A stretch of DNA of 54,494 nucleotides from an uncultured Acidimicrobiales bacterium (lineage in GTDB: Bacteria > Actinomycetota > Acidimicrobiia > Acidimicrobiales > SZUA-35), in contig CALKTH010000018.1 of assembly GCA_937997485.1 (NCBI GenBank), positions 1 to 54,494 of the forward strand, given 5' to 3'. Of this stretch, positions 1 through 7,918 are shown one piece after another. How positions within the stretch are numbered: position 1 is the first letter of the stretch; each line of letters opens with the position of its first letter. The translations under genes and the position numbers were made by a program. Under the pieces are notes generated by a model. It was given only the letters and a program-made list of their open reading frames with translations. It searched no databases and had not been told where the DNA came from.

Positions 1-294
1 CTCGAACAGTTCGTTGTCCAGATACCGGTAGTTGATGTTCTGGTGCACGAGTCGGGCCTTGAATCCAGCGGTCAGGGCCTCGAGGTAGTGGTCAGAGTTG
101 GGCATGCAGTAGGCGATGTGGTCACCTGGAGCGACGCCTTCCGCGGCCAACACGTTGCGGGCCAGGCGGTTCGAGCGCTCATGCAGCTCGCACCAGGTTC
201 GCGTCCGATCACCGTGGATCAACGCGACTCGATCGGGTACCCGCTGGCCGACCGCCTCGAGCAAGTCGCCGTAGTGCCACGCGAGCGCGCTCAT
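1..294 (-). CDS. AMP-dependent acyl-CoA synthetase, N-terminus (truncated by window edge)
   Basis: The reverse strand reads from an ATG at 294 through 98 codons with no stop to the window edge. The N-terminus resembles the ANL (acyl-CoA synthetase/AMP-ligase) superfamily: an opening of the type 'VPDRVALIHGDRTRTW', then 'GVAPGDHIAYCMPNS' and 'ARLVHQNINYRY', as in bacterial fatty-acid or aromatic acyl-CoA ligases. The family activates a carboxylic acid to an acyl-AMP and then an acyl-CoA in the cytoplasm. The AMP-binding core lies outside the window, so the substrate cannot be guessed. The ATG overlaps the stop of the upstream dipeptidase gene by 4 nt (ATGA at 291-294), which suggests translational coupling. 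Confidence 0.8.
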   Translation of the reverse strand, partial: MSALAWHYGDLLEAVGQRVPDRVALIHGDRTRTWCELHERSNRLARNVLAAEGVAPGDHIAYCMPNSDHYLEALTAGFKARLVHQNINYRYLDNELFE

Positions 295-1490
295 TTCGCA
301 GCCGCCTCCTTCAGGACCCGGAGAAAATTGGCGCCCCAGATCTTGGCGATGTCCTCGTCGCCGTAGCCCCGCTCGACCAGGGCTGTCGTGATGTTGCGCG
401 ACTTGCTTGCATCAAGCAGTCCACCGATTCGACCCCCGCCATGATTGAAATCGTTGCCGATTCCCACGTGATCGGACCCAACGCGGTCCACGACGTAGTC
501 AATGTGGCGGATCATGTCGTCGACGCTTCCTGCCCCGATGACTCCCATGATCTCCATCTGGAAGGCGTGCTTCTGCTTATTGTCCGCCAGCTCCCAGTAC
601 AGCTCGTACGGGTAGCTGTAGTCGGCGGCCAAGCCGTACTTGGCTCGTACCGCAGCGATACCAGCGCGTGCCTCAGCCGATGAAGCATCGACGAGAGATG
701 GACCGAAGCCGGAGATGTGGATCACGCCGCCGGCTGCGGCGATCGCATCGATCTCGTCGTCGGAGAGGTTTCGATTCACGTCGGACATTGCCCGAGCGTT
801 CGAGTGACTGGCGATCACCGGGGCCGACGACAGCTCAACGGTCTGCAGCGTCGCGGCCTTCGACATCTGGGAAACGTCGACGATCCCGCCCAGGGCGTTG
901 ATTCGGGCAACCGCCCGGCGACCGAGCGTTGACAGTCCGCCATGTTCTTCGGACTGTTCGTAGGCGTTCGTTCTCTTGTCGAAGATCGGCCGGGACGAAT
1001 CGCAGTAGTCGTTGTGCCCCATGTGGATCAGAGCGAACACTCGACAACCGGCCTGGTAGAAGGTGTCGAGTACCTCGATGTTGCCTTCGAGGGCCCGAGC
1101 GTTTTGAAAACCGAGAACCACTGCGGTGCGCCCGGACGCACGGACCTCGAGGATCTCCTCCGCTGTTCTCGCCAACGCGAGCGTGGTCGGGTTCTCGTCG
1201 ACCATCGCTTGGATGTGGCTCAACTTCTCGTCGGCTTGGCTGCGGCCAGCCCGGTCGTGCTTTGGGGTGCGGGGCGCCCAATCGACGGCGACGCACATCA
1301 CGACCGCACCCACGCCTCCGGTAATCAACTTCTCAGGGGCGACCATCGAGACGCCGTCCGGTCCCAACATCAGCGATGTCGCCGGATCGAGGACGACATC
1401 GGCATGCGCGTCGAGCACGAGGCATTGCTGATGGATCGCCTTGGCTCGGGCCAACAGTTCGGGGTCGGTCTGCGCTCGTGGCGTGTCCAT
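291..1490 (-). CDS. membrane dipeptidase family (peptidase M19) metallohydrolase
   Basis: A 399-residue protein if started at the ATG at 1490; the open frame runs further upstream but that part lies opposite the divergent YigZ gene. The metal-binding H-x-D of the renal-dipeptidase family is seen in 'LDAHADVV' (H29, D31). Later family signatures are 'VFALIHMGHN', 'IASHSNARAMSDVNRNLSD' and 'VGIGNDFNHGGG'. The family hydrolyses dipeptides, often with a D-residue at the C-terminal side, using a binuclear zinc centre. There is no signal peptide, so it is probably cytosolic. It overlaps the acyl-CoA ligase gene by 4 nt and is divergent from YigZ with only 30 nt between the two starts. Confidence 0.88.
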   Translation of the reverse strand: MDTPRAQTDPELLARAKAIHQQCLVLDAHADVVLDPATSLMLGPDGVSMVAPEKLITGGVGAVVMCVAVDWAPRTPKHDRAGRSQADEKLSHIQAMVDENPTTLALARTAEEILEVRASGRTAVVLGFQNARALEGNIEVLDTFYQAGCRVFALIHMGHNDYCDSSRPIFDKRTNAYEQSEEHGGLSTLGRRAVARINALGGIVDVSQMSKAATLQTVELSSAPVIASHSNARAMSDVNRNLSDDEIDAIAAAGGVIHISGFGPSLVDASSAEARAGIAAVRAKYGLAADYSYPYELYWELADNKQKHAFQMEIMGVIGAGSVDDMIRHIDYVVDRVGSDHVGIGNDFNHGGGRIGGLLDASKSRNITTALVERGYGDEDIAKIWGANFLRVLKEAAAK

Positions 1491-1506
1491 GGCCGAGTCT
1501 GGCACA

Positions 1507-1512
1507 TACGGT
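1507..1512 (+). promoter_or_regulatory. -10-like TACGGT for leaderless yigZ transcript
   Basis: TACGGT lies 8 nt before the ATG at 1521. The 30-nt divergent gap leaves little room for a 5' leader, and no Shine-Dalgarno is visible. No clear -35 element is seen. Confidence 0.4.
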
Positions 1513-1520
1513 GCGAGGCA

Positions 1521-2120
1521 ATGGCATGGACGATTCGCGACCGGGGCCGCTACGAAGCGGAGCCGACGAAGGGCTCTCGCTTCGTCGCCCATCTCGCTCC
1601 AGTTTCGGATGAGACCGCCGCAAAAGGCTTTCTGGCCGAGGTGGCAGCAGAGTTCCCCGATGCGAGCCACCACTGCTGGGCATGGAGGCTCGACTCGCCA
1701 TCGATCGAACGGGCCGGTGACGACGGCGAGCCGTCCGGTTCAGCGGGCCGACCCATCCTTGCCCAGCTCACGGGGCGCAATGTGATCGACGTCGCTGTAG
1801 TCGTGAGCCGGTGGTTCGGTGGCACAAAGCTCGGTGTCGGCGGCCTGGTTCGAGCGTACGGAGGAGCCGCAGGCGAGGCGCTCGAGCGTGCCGCCTCGGT
1901 GCCGTGGCTCCGGCTTACCGATCTCGTGGTGGTCCACGGTCATGAAGACGCCAATGCGGTGGAGCGCGTTCTCTCCGCTGCCGGAGCAGTCACCACAAAC
2001 GTCTCATGGGCTTCTGACGTGACCCGTTCCGTCACACTGCCCGAAGCCGACGTCGAGTCACTGTGGGCCGCCCTGGCCAACGCCACTCGGGGACGAGTGC
2101 AACCCCCCACCCAGCCGTAG
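1521..2120 (+). CDS. YigZ/IMPACT family protein (UPF0029)
   Basis: A 199-residue protein. The N-terminal half carries the family pattern of a basic 'KGSRFVAHLAPVSDETAAKGFLAEV' style segment, then 'HHCWAWRL', 'DDGEPSGSAGRPIL' and 'VVVSRWFGGTKLGVGGLVRAY', the most conserved stretch of the IMPACT domain. The C-terminal domain is the shorter DUF1949-like ferredoxin-fold part. IMPACT/YigZ proteins are cytosolic; their bacterial function is not firmly established, though the eukaryotic relative inhibits Gcn2. The ATG at 1521 is the first start in frame that leaves the divergent dipeptidase start free. It converges on the toxin-antitoxin pair downstream. Confidence 0.88.
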   Translation: MAWTIRDRGRYEAEPTKGSRFVAHLAPVSDETAAKGFLAEVAAEFPDASHHCWAWRLDSPSIERAGDDGEPSGSAGRPILAQLTGRNVIDVAVVVSRWFGGTKLGVGGLVRAYGGAAGEALERAASVPWLRLTDLVVVHGHEDANAVERVLSAAGAVTTNVSWASDVTRSVTLPEADVESLWAALANATRGRVQPPTQP

Positions 2121-2165
2121 ACAGCGAAACGACTTGCTTGGCCCGCGACCGCTTGGAACTGCGGG

Positions 2166-2203
2166 GTCTTGGAGGCCCGTCGTCTTGGAGGCGCGTCGTC
2201 TTG
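2166..2203. repeat. short 16-nt-period tandem repeat in convergent gap
   Basis: GTCTTGGAGGC occurs at 2166-2176 and 2182-2192, with a partial third copy GTCTTG at 2198-2203. It sits in the 86-nt gap between two convergent genes. No function is evident. Confidence 0.5.
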
Positions 2204-2206
2204 CTC

Positions 2207-2923
2207 TCAGTGTGCAGATGCCGCAGCCAGGCTCTGAAGAGCAGCCGCTCCCAGCGGACTGAGCTCTGGCCCGCTGGCAAGCGGCCTCAGAAGCTTGCGT
2301 TCGTTCGCAGTCAGCGATGCAGCTGACCGATCCGCAGGACCCAAGAGACGGGCGAGAGCGTCCACATCGCGCACGTGCTTCGACCGACTTGCTTTCGACT
2401 GCGAAGAAATCTTCGCGACTGCGGCAGCCTTGCCGATGAGCGCCCCGACAAGGTTCGGCCGCCGAATCTCGGCTGAGAGCCCATTCATCTCAACCTTCAC
2501 GACTCCACTTCGGCGAAACGCCTGTGTTGTGCCCGGAACCTCAATGGTTCGCCCGGCACCGATTCGGAGTTGCGCTCGAGCGCCAAGCCGTTCAGGAGCG
2601 AGCACGTCCACCACTGCGGCGTCTCGCCGATACCGGTGTGCTGTCCCGTCGGGACCTGGGACGTCTTGGGCAAATCCAGCCGCGGAAAGCACTCGGTGCA
2701 CCCGGGAGAGGCCCGTGGGCTCGGTTCGCAGGTCAACGACGACGTCGATGTCATCGGTCGGGCGCATGTCCATCGATTGCCGCTCGAGCTCGTGGAGGAA
2801 AACCATCTGTCCACCCACGAGCAGCCAGTTCCTACTCAGAGTGGGAGCGATTTCGATCAAGGCTCTCCACGAGGCTGCCTGTCCACCGGCCATGGCAGGA
2901 AGGTCAACGGCCGCGTCAACCAT
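2207..2923 (-). CDS. AbiEii-like nucleotidyltransferase (putative toxin)
   Basis: A 238-residue protein with a DNA-polymerase-beta-type nucleotidyltransferase signature: G37-G38 in 'LLVGGQ', then 'TDDIDVVVD' (D57, D58, D60), and a later acidic residue in 'AVVDVLAP'. A C-terminal segment with a Lys and 'KHVRDVDALARLL' follows, as in AbiEii/AbiGii toxins. Such proteins are the toxin half of type IV-like abortive-infection systems, and some transfer nucleotides to tRNA or other targets. The start overlaps the stop of the upstream HTH gene by 8 nt, so the two are co-translated. It could instead be a housekeeping nucleotidyltransferase-like protein, but the pairing argues for a toxin. Confidence 0.78.
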   Translation of the reverse strand: MVDAAVDLPAMAGGQAASWRALIEIAPTLSRNWLLVGGQMVFLHELERQSMDMRPTDDIDVVVDLRTEPTGLSRVHRVLSAAGFAQDVPGPDGTAHRYRRDAAVVDVLAPERLGARAQLRIGAGRTIEVPGTTQAFRRSGVVKVEMNGLSAEIRRPNLVGALIGKAAAVAKISSQSKASRSKHVRDVDALARLLGPADRSAASLTANERKLLRPLASGPELSPLGAAALQSLAAASAH

Positions 2924-3554
2924 GAGCAGCGATCAGGTTCTCCGCTGCGACCCAATGACGAGGATCGCCAGACTCCATCAGATCGAGTGCGACCGCTGCT
3001 CTCGGCGCAAGCCTCGAGCCGGCATCATTGCTGAACGACAGACGTTGCACCGTCGGCCACACAGCATCGGGAACCACCCGGAGCACAACAGGACCGAGCG
3101 CATCTCCGACGACAACGACGCTGGAACCAAGATCTTCGAACGTGTCAGCAGACAGGTACAGGTCTAACTCACCGTTGCTTTGCGCCAGCGGTTCGCCCCA
3201 CTCAATGGCCGCGTCGACCCCGCTTCGGACGGCCCCTCGTTCAGCAACCAGGAGACTGGCGTCGGCGACGCTCATAGAGAAGCGGTGCCGCTTGCCGCGG
3301 TTGCGATAGCGCGAGACGTTGGACAAGTCAGGGTCGCCCCGAGCAATGGCCTCCCATGCGCCCTTCGCTGCAAGCGGTCGGCCCCGTCGGTTCGCCGCCT
3401 GCTGACGAGCCAAGACCGCACCGCTCGGAACAGCCCACGCGTTGCCGAATCGAACGCCAGGAAGGTCACCGGCGATGACGAGCTGCCGCACCCGCTCAAC
3501 CGAAAGCCCAAGCTGCCGAGAGGCGTCAGCCAACGAGAGCAGATAGGTCCGCAT
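2916..3554 (-). CDS. HTH protein with AbiEi-like C-terminal region (putative antitoxin/autorepressor)
   Basis: A 212-residue protein. Residues about 5-50 form an excisionase/MerR-like helix-turn-helix ('SLADASRQLGLSVERVRQLV', then 'GVRFGNAWAVPSGAV'). The C-terminal half contains 'DLYLSADTFEDLG' and ends with 'APRAAVALDLMESGDPRH', reminiscent of the C-terminal domain of AbiEi antitoxins. It precedes and overlaps the nucleotidyltransferase gene, the usual antitoxin-first order. A 20-bp perfect palindrome sits in its promoter, so autorepression is likely. The excisionase-type HTH is unlike the winged helix of classical AbiEi, so this may be a distinct branch. Confidence 0.72.
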   Translation of the reverse strand: MRTYLLSLADASRQLGLSVERVRQLVIAGDLPGVRFGNAWAVPSGAVLARQQAANRRGRPLAAKGAWEAIARGDPDLSNVSRYRNRGKRHRFSMSVADASLLVAERGAVRSGVDAAIEWGEPLAQSNGELDLYLSADTFEDLGSSVVVVGDALGPVVLRVVPDAVWPTVQRLSFSNDAGSRLAPRAAVALDLMESGDPRHWVAAENLIAAHG

Positions 3555-3561
3555 GGGATCA

Positions 3562-3590
3562 AATATATTGGACTAGTCCAATATTTACAA
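3562..3590 (-). promoter_or_regulatory. antitoxin-toxin promoter with palindromic operator in the spacer
   Basis: On the reverse strand the -35 TTGTAA (3590-3585) and -10 TATATT (3567-3562) are separated by exactly 17 nt. The perfect 20-bp palindrome ATATTGGACTAGTCCAATAT (3565-3584) fills the spacer and touches the -10. The ATG follows the -10 by 7 nt, so the transcript should be leaderless. The block is strikingly AT-rich for this DNA. Confidence 0.75.
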
Positions 3591-3609
3591 GAGTTGGGTG
3601 GTGGGCGCT

Positions 3610-4782
3610 TCAGGGAGCGACTGGCGATAGCCCGAGGAAGCGCTCGATGTTGCCCGCGTAGAACGCCGCTCGAGCATCGTCGTCAACACCATCCATTGTT
3701 GCTTCGAACTTACGGATGGGGTCGCTCGACCCCTCGGGGTGCGGGTAGTCCGAGGCAAAGCAGAGCATCTCAGAACCGAGTTGCTCCATCAGCCAACCCA
3801 CGGACTCACCAGCAAAGGGCGACACCCGGAGACGCTCCCGAGCGACTTCTGACGCGCTGCGGGTCCGAGGCGACACGTGGCGAGTCGTTCGCTCGACGAA
3901 GTCGAGCTTGTGCAACCAGCCGGGCACCCAAGACGCACCATGCTCGAGCGACAGGCAGCGCAGGCCCGGATGCCGCTCGAAGACCTCATCGAAGATCATC
4001 GCCGAGAGGAACAGCTCGGCAGAGTTGTTCATGGCCATCAACCCAAGGGTGGTGTCAGGAGCGTCACCACCCAAGGCGTTCGACACACGGCCGTTGTTCC
4101 TGAAGCTGGGCGAGACCGGCTCGTAGTGACCGTTCACCGCGATATGGAAGAGAACGGGAATGCCTCGCTCGGCAAAGCGAGCCCACACGGGATCGAAGTC
4201 CGGATGCGTGAACGAGCGAGCCGTCGGGTCGGCCTCGTTGGTGTCGAGCATCACGGTGTAGCAGCCATCAGCGAAGGCTTCGTCGAGCAACGAGCCAGCA
4301 ATCTCCGGCCCCAGCGAAAGAGGTACGTAACCACCAGCGAGCAGTCGATCGTCACCGGCGCAGAAGCGCCCCATGGCTCGGTTGTGCACTCTCGCCCCGA
4401 CCTCGAGTGCCTTCGAGTCCTCGACGTGTGCGATCTGGTGTATCGAGAACGTGCCGAGCACGATCTGGTATTCGAAGCCCAGCACGTCGAGGGCGTGTGA
4501 GCGGTCAGCCGGATCAAACGCTCCCAACCGGGACCAAGGATTTCGCCGAACGTCGAACATCGTGGCTTCGAACGTCGCCATCACTTCCGGATCCGCATTG
4601 CGGCGGGCCAGATAGTCCCGGCCCCTTTCGATGGCATCGAGCGACACCGGCAGTTCCGTCTGCCCATCGATGGGCACCAGGTGCGGGAGTTCATCAGGAG
4701 TGGCTACCGCATGAAGAAAGTCGTCGAGCTCGAAGAGATGGCTGTCCACGTCAAAGATGCGCCGACCGGCTGCGTAGGTCAC
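3610..4782 (-). CDS. PF04909 metal-dependent amidohydrolase
   Basis: 390 residues from the GTG at 4782, chosen because AAGGGG lies just upstream; the open frame extends a further 24 codons. The amidohydrolase-2 pattern is clear: an N-terminal 'FDVDSHLFE' metal-binding segment, 'VLFHIAVNGHYEP' and 'LSLEHGASWVPGW' with ligand histidines, and 'CFASDYPHPEGS' with the catalytic Asp. The family includes nonoxidative decarboxylases and hydrolases of aromatic or amide substrates such as the ACMS decarboxylase group. It is divergent from a TetR gene, which probably controls it. The substrate is unknown. Confidence 0.85.
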   Translation of the reverse strand: MTYAAGRRIFDVDSHLFELDDFLHAVATPDELPHLVPIDGQTELPVSLDAIERGRDYLARRNADPEVMATFEATMFDVRRNPWSRLGAFDPADRSHALDVLGFEYQIVLGTFSIHQIAHVEDSKALEVGARVHNRAMGRFCAGDDRLLAGGYVPLSLGPEIAGSLLDEAFADGCYTVMLDTNEADPTARSFTHPDFDPVWARFAERGIPVLFHIAVNGHYEPVSPSFRNNGRVSNALGGDAPDTTLGLMAMNNSAELFLSAMIFDEVFERHPGLRCLSLEHGASWVPGWLHKLDFVERTTRHVSPRTRSASEVARERLRVSPFAGESVGWLMEQLGSEMLCFASDYPHPEGSSDPIRKFEATMDGVDDDARAAFYAGNIERFLGLSPVAP

Positions 4783-4848
4783 GTCCACTCCCCTTTGTCC
4801 GATCTGTCGTTCACGGACCCTCTTATTTGAGTAGAGCCAAACAAGCAC

Positions 4849-4854
4849 TGTCAA
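4849..4854 (-). promoter_or_regulatory. -35-like TTGACA for the amidohydrolase
   Basis: A consensus TTGACA (reverse strand, 4854-4849) lies 67 nt before the GTG start. Candidate -10 elements downstream (around TACTCA) are poorly spaced, so only the -35 is convincing. Confidence 0.3.
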
Positions 4855-4856
4855 AC

Positions 4857-4862
4857 TACGCT
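4857..4862 (+). promoter_or_regulatory. -10-like TACGCT for leaderless tetR
   Basis: TACGCT is followed by 6 nt and the ATG at 4869. No Shine-Dalgarno precedes the ATG. This is the window's recurrent leaderless spacing. Confidence 0.45.
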
Positions 4863-4868
4863 CGCCGC

Positions 4869-5501
4869 ATGTCCGACCGACCTCGACGCCTGGCCCCCGA
4901 GGATCGACGTCAACAGCTCTTGGATGTCGCCCGGGATGTCGTGGAGCTCGACGGTGCTGCGGCGTGCACGGTCGAAACGGTGAGTCAGCGGGCCAACGTC
5001 ACGTCCCAGCTCGTGCACCGCTACTTCGGAACACGGATCGCCCTCCTCCAGGAGCTCTTCCTGCGTGAGGCCGATCGCTTCCAGGCCGAGGTGCGAGCGA
5101 ACCTGGCCGCGGCGAGCGGATTCGAAGACATCGTGCGAGTGTTCGTGACGGCCAACTTCGATCAGCTCTCGTCGGCGACTGCCATCGGTCAGCTCCGAGT
5201 TCTGCCCGAGATGCAGTCCATTCGAGCCGAGCGGCGCCGTTCAGGCCGACGAGATGCCGAGCGAGTTCTCGTCGCCGCCTTGGCCAACGAGTACCCGGGG
5301 ACGTCCGATGGCACGGCCGACACCATCGAATTCGTCCTTCGGCTCGGGTCGGCGGCATCGATCGAAGCGGGCAATCTCTCCGCCCGACGCCCAAGGAGTG
5401 ACCGCTCCGCAGACATCGAACGCGCCGTGAAGTTCATCCTCGCTGGCATTCGCGAACTCGTGGACACTGCTCCACCTCATCGCATGAGGAACAAACAATG
5501 A
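4869..5501 (+). CDS. TetR/AcrR family transcriptional regulator
   Basis: A 210-residue protein with the TetR helix-turn-helix at residues about 15-60: 'RRQQLLDVARDVVELDG', then 'ACTVETVSQRANVTSQLVHRYFGTRIALLQEL'. The C-terminal ligand-binding half is alpha-helical and unassignable. It is divergent from the amidohydrolase (86-nt gap) and is the likely regulator of it and of itself. An imperfect inverted repeat (TTTGA near 4826, TCAAA near 4851) in the gap is a weak operator candidate. The gene ends just before a strong bidirectional terminator. Confidence 0.9.
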   Translation: MSDRPRRLAPEDRRQQLLDVARDVVELDGAAACTVETVSQRANVTSQLVHRYFGTRIALLQELFLREADRFQAEVRANLAAASGFEDIVRVFVTANFDQLSSATAIGQLRVLPEMQSIRAERRRSGRRDAERVLVAALANEYPGTSDGTADTIEFVLRLGSAASIEAGNLSARRPRSDRSADIERAVKFILAGIRELVDTAPPHRMRNKQ

Positions 5502-5538
5502 CCGACGTTCGCCCTGCAGTGACGCTGCCATCGCTTCT

Positions 5539-5605
5539 CGGTGAACTTTTCGTTCCGCCACCTCAAAGTCCGACCCTGACCGGACTCTGAGGTGGCAGTT
5601 CACCG
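5539..5605. terminator. bidirectional hairpin terminator between convergent genes
   Basis: The inner arms GCCACCTCAAAGTCCG (5557-5572) and CGGACTCTGAGGTGGC (5581-5596) pair over 16 positions with one mismatch around an 8-nt loop. Outer arms CGGTGAAC (5539-5546) and GTTCACCG (5598-5605) extend the stem. It lies between the convergent tetR and GH13 genes. Confidence 0.85.
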
Positions 5606-5613
5606 TTGACAGG

Positions 5614-7167
5614 TCAGCCGTGGCTCAGGAGAACCGTGTTGCCGTTCTCGACGTGTGTGATCGTGAACGCTCCAGCCAAGAGGTCCGCTTCGAGTGTGGC
5701 CACGGTGTCGCCGTTGGACCACCGAAGACCGAGGTGGTTCGGGCCGAGATCGAGCACGGCAAGCGTGCCGTCGAACGCGCTCGACGTATTGCGGAGCCGC
5801 ATCATGGTCAGCTGATCGAGCACGACGTCGCGCTCCATCCCAGCGGCAACGTCCTCTGCCGTCAGATTCGTGCGATTGATCTCCTTGTGGCCCCCGCTTC
5901 CGCCGCGGTCCGCCGCCTCGACGTCGTTGACACCTGCGAAGAGATCGAGATACCAGACCTGAGGGGTACCTGGCATGAAGAGCTGGATCGCCCGAGCCAA
6001 CCGAAGCCGATCCTCGCTCTCGCCGAGCGCGCTGAAGAACGTGGTGTTCACCTGGTAGTACGAGATCTTCGTGCCGTCGGGGCCAAAGAGGTTCTTGACC
6101 CGGCCACCTCGCTCGAGAAGTCGCTCAATGATCACATCGATCGTTTCGTCGTCGACAAGACCATCTTCTCCCCCGCCTCGGAGATCGATGACCGGGATCC
6201 CATCGTGACAACCGAGCATGTTGACCGTCTTCAAGTCCCGGTCAACGATCTCGCTCACCCACCGGAGCAAGCGTCCGCTCTCGCCAGAATCGATCGCGTC
6301 GATCACTAGGCCGGGAAAGAAAAAGTCGTAGACGGGATAGTCCTGCGACGAGAGCTCCTCGTGCAGCCCACTTCCGTATTCGGAATGGATCTCGGGGAGC
6401 AGAATCAGCCCGCAGTCTTCGGCGATCGAGCGCAAGCGCGCCAGGTAGTCCCAGGTGCCCGGCGTGTTGAAGAAGTTCGTACGACCGACCTCCTTGTGAA
6501 GATAGGCAAAGGCGTCGAGCCGCAGGATCTTCGCTCCCGCCGCGGCCAGCTTCGTGAGCGTCTCTCGGTAGAAGGCCCAGACCTTCTCGGACTCGGCGTT
6601 GAGATCCATCTGCCCGAGGTAGGTGCGCTCACCATCGACGACGTCGACCTGTTGGTAGAAAGTGTTCCAGTAGAAGCGGTCGGATCCGTCCGGAAACCGG
6701 ACCGCCAGAATCGGCAGTCCTGGCTTCCGCATGAACAGCTGATCGAGATGGTCGGACGAGGGCACGATGTAGCCGTCTTCGTGGAGCTCGCCCTCACCCT
6801 CCCAGAACGCATTCCAGTCGATGAAGAAGTCGGCGAACTCCGAGTCGTCGCCGTGCGCCAGCATGTCCTGGAATTGAGGCGAGCCGACCGACAGGTGATT
6901 GAGCACAAGGTCGAACTTCAGCAGGATGTCGAGCTCAGCAAGCGCTGCGATATCAGCCTGCGAAACGAGCTCTGCGTTCACGTCGTAGTCGATGATCGAA
7001 AAGCCACGATCGAGGTCGCTGTTGAACACTGTCGGCAAGATGTAGAACAGCGAGAACACGTCCTCGAACTCCGGACGCTGGAGCATTCGGACTGTGCCTG
7101 CGAGGTCGCGATCGATGCTGTCGGGGTAGGCGTTGAGCATCACTCCATTGGGGAGGTCATGCTTCAT
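5614..7167 (-). CDS. GH13 sucrose-phosphorylase-family glycoside phosphorylase
   Basis: 517 residues, a normal length for GH13 subfamily 18. It opens with 'GVMLNAYPDSIDRDL', the signature N-terminus of sucrose phosphorylases. The catalytic apparatus is visible: 'DLVLNH' (86-91), nucleophile D218 in 'ILRLDAFAY', acid/base E259 in 'LLPEIHSEYG', and the H321-D322 pair in 'GCHDGIPVIDLRG'. The family reversibly phosphorolyses an alpha-glucoside to glucose 1-phosphate. The acceptor may be sucrose, sucrose 6'-phosphate, glycerol, glycerate or another compound and cannot be told from sequence alone. The ATG overlaps the stop of a P-loop kinase by 4 nt (7164-7167), so the two act together. Confidence 0.85.
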   Translation of the reverse strand: MKHDLPNGVMLNAYPDSIDRDLAGTVRMLQRPEFEDVFSLFYILPTVFNSDLDRGFSIIDYDVNAELVSQADIAALAELDILLKFDLVLNHLSVGSPQFQDMLAHGDDSEFADFFIDWNAFWEGEGELHEDGYIVPSSDHLDQLFMRKPGLPILAVRFPDGSDRFYWNTFYQQVDVVDGERTYLGQMDLNAESEKVWAFYRETLTKLAAAGAKILRLDAFAYLHKEVGRTNFFNTPGTWDYLARLRSIAEDCGLILLPEIHSEYGSGLHEELSSQDYPVYDFFFPGLVIDAIDSGESGRLLRWVSEIVDRDLKTVNMLGCHDGIPVIDLRGGGEDGLVDDETIDVIIERLLERGGRVKNLFGPDGTKISYYQVNTTFFSALGESEDRLRLARAIQLFMPGTPQVWYLDLFAGVNDVEAADRGGSGGHKEINRTNLTAEDVAAGMERDVVLDQLTMMRLRNTSSAFDGTLAVLDLGPNHLGLRWSNGDTVATLEADLLAGAFTITHVENGNTVLLSHG

Positions 7168-7817
7168 GGCACGGGGATGACGTGGTAGTCGCGCGTGATC
7201 ACGAAGTCAGCCAGGTGGCGGTGGCCAGCGATGATCTTGTGCTCGACCTTGAGCACGTTCTCGATGAAGGGATCGCCTACTTCGTTGCCCCGATTGCGCT
7301 TTTGTCGATGCTCTATCGTGTCGACACGGTTCCGGGCGATGAACACCTTGGTGTCGACATGCTTCAGAAGTGACGTGTACGTCCCTTCGGCGATGACGAC
7401 CTTCGCTCCGACAAGATCGACGGTCTCGTCCTCGACAGAGTTCTCGTCGTAGTCGATCAGTGGCTTCACGATGCGGTCAGCACCATTGATCGCATCGACC
7501 AAGTTCTGCTCGAGCAGATCCAGGCGAACCTCGACGTGCGGACCGAGCCAGCTGTCATCTTCGCGCCGCTTCGCATCGTTGGAGCGGGGCGGCAAGCGGA
7601 AGTAGTCGTCCTGTCCGAGAAGGACGGCAGCGATGTCGTGCTTGGCCAGCTCATCGGCAATGGCCTTCCCTGTCTCCGACTTTCCGCTTCCGGACTCGCC
7701 AGCAACAGTGATCGTGTAGCGACCCTCCTTCGCTTGGACGCTCTCGAGGATGTCGGGCACGATGACAGCCGCCGCTGCAATGTGGTGCTCCTCGAGCACG
7801 ATGATGTCACCTTTCAC
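7164..7817 (-). CDS. uridine-kinase-like P-loop kinase
   Basis: A 217-residue protein with Walker A 'GESGSGKSE' (40-48), a 'GQDDYFRLPP' segment typical of the uridine kinase/phosphoribulokinase family, and 'VVIAEGTYTSLL' where that family has its Walker-B-like acidic residue. It is probably a cytosolic small-molecule kinase. The coupled GH13 phosphorylase suggests a substrate linked to that enzyme's sugar or acceptor rather than uridine, but this is inference. The start is a GTG at 7817 with GAAGG further upstream; a GTG at 7799 behind AAAGGTG is an alternative. Confidence 0.75.
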   Translation of the reverse strand: MKGDIIVLEEHHIAAAAVIVPDILESVQAKEGRYTITVAGESGSGKSETGKAIADELAKHDIAAVLLGQDDYFRLPPRSNDAKRREDDSWLGPHVEVRLDLLEQNLVDAINGADRIVKPLIDYDENSVEDETVDLVGAKVVIAEGTYTSLLKHVDTKVFIARNRVDTIEHRQKRNRGNEVGDPFIENVLKVEHKIIAGHRHLADFVITRDYHVIPVP

Positions 7818-7872
7818 GGGCGGTACCTTCCTGCCTTTTGTCGCCAGATTGAGCTCTGCGCATCAGAGACCA

Positions 7873-7918
7873 ACGCGCTCGGCGCCGACAGTAGATCAGG
7901 ACGACAGACCGAGCGCGT
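7873..7918 (-). terminator. hairpin at the 3' end of the Rieske oxygenase gene
   Basis: ACGCGCTCGG (7873-7882) and CCGAGCGCGT (7909-7918) are perfect 10-bp arms separated by 26 nt, straddling the stop codon of the Rieske gene. The loop is long and there is no T-tract, so this is only a possible terminator. Confidence 0.3.

Noticed and set aside
942..1520. Upstream extension of the YigZ frame.
   Set aside because: It lies opposite the conserved dipeptidase coding region and carries no homology; the ATG at 1521 is sufficient.
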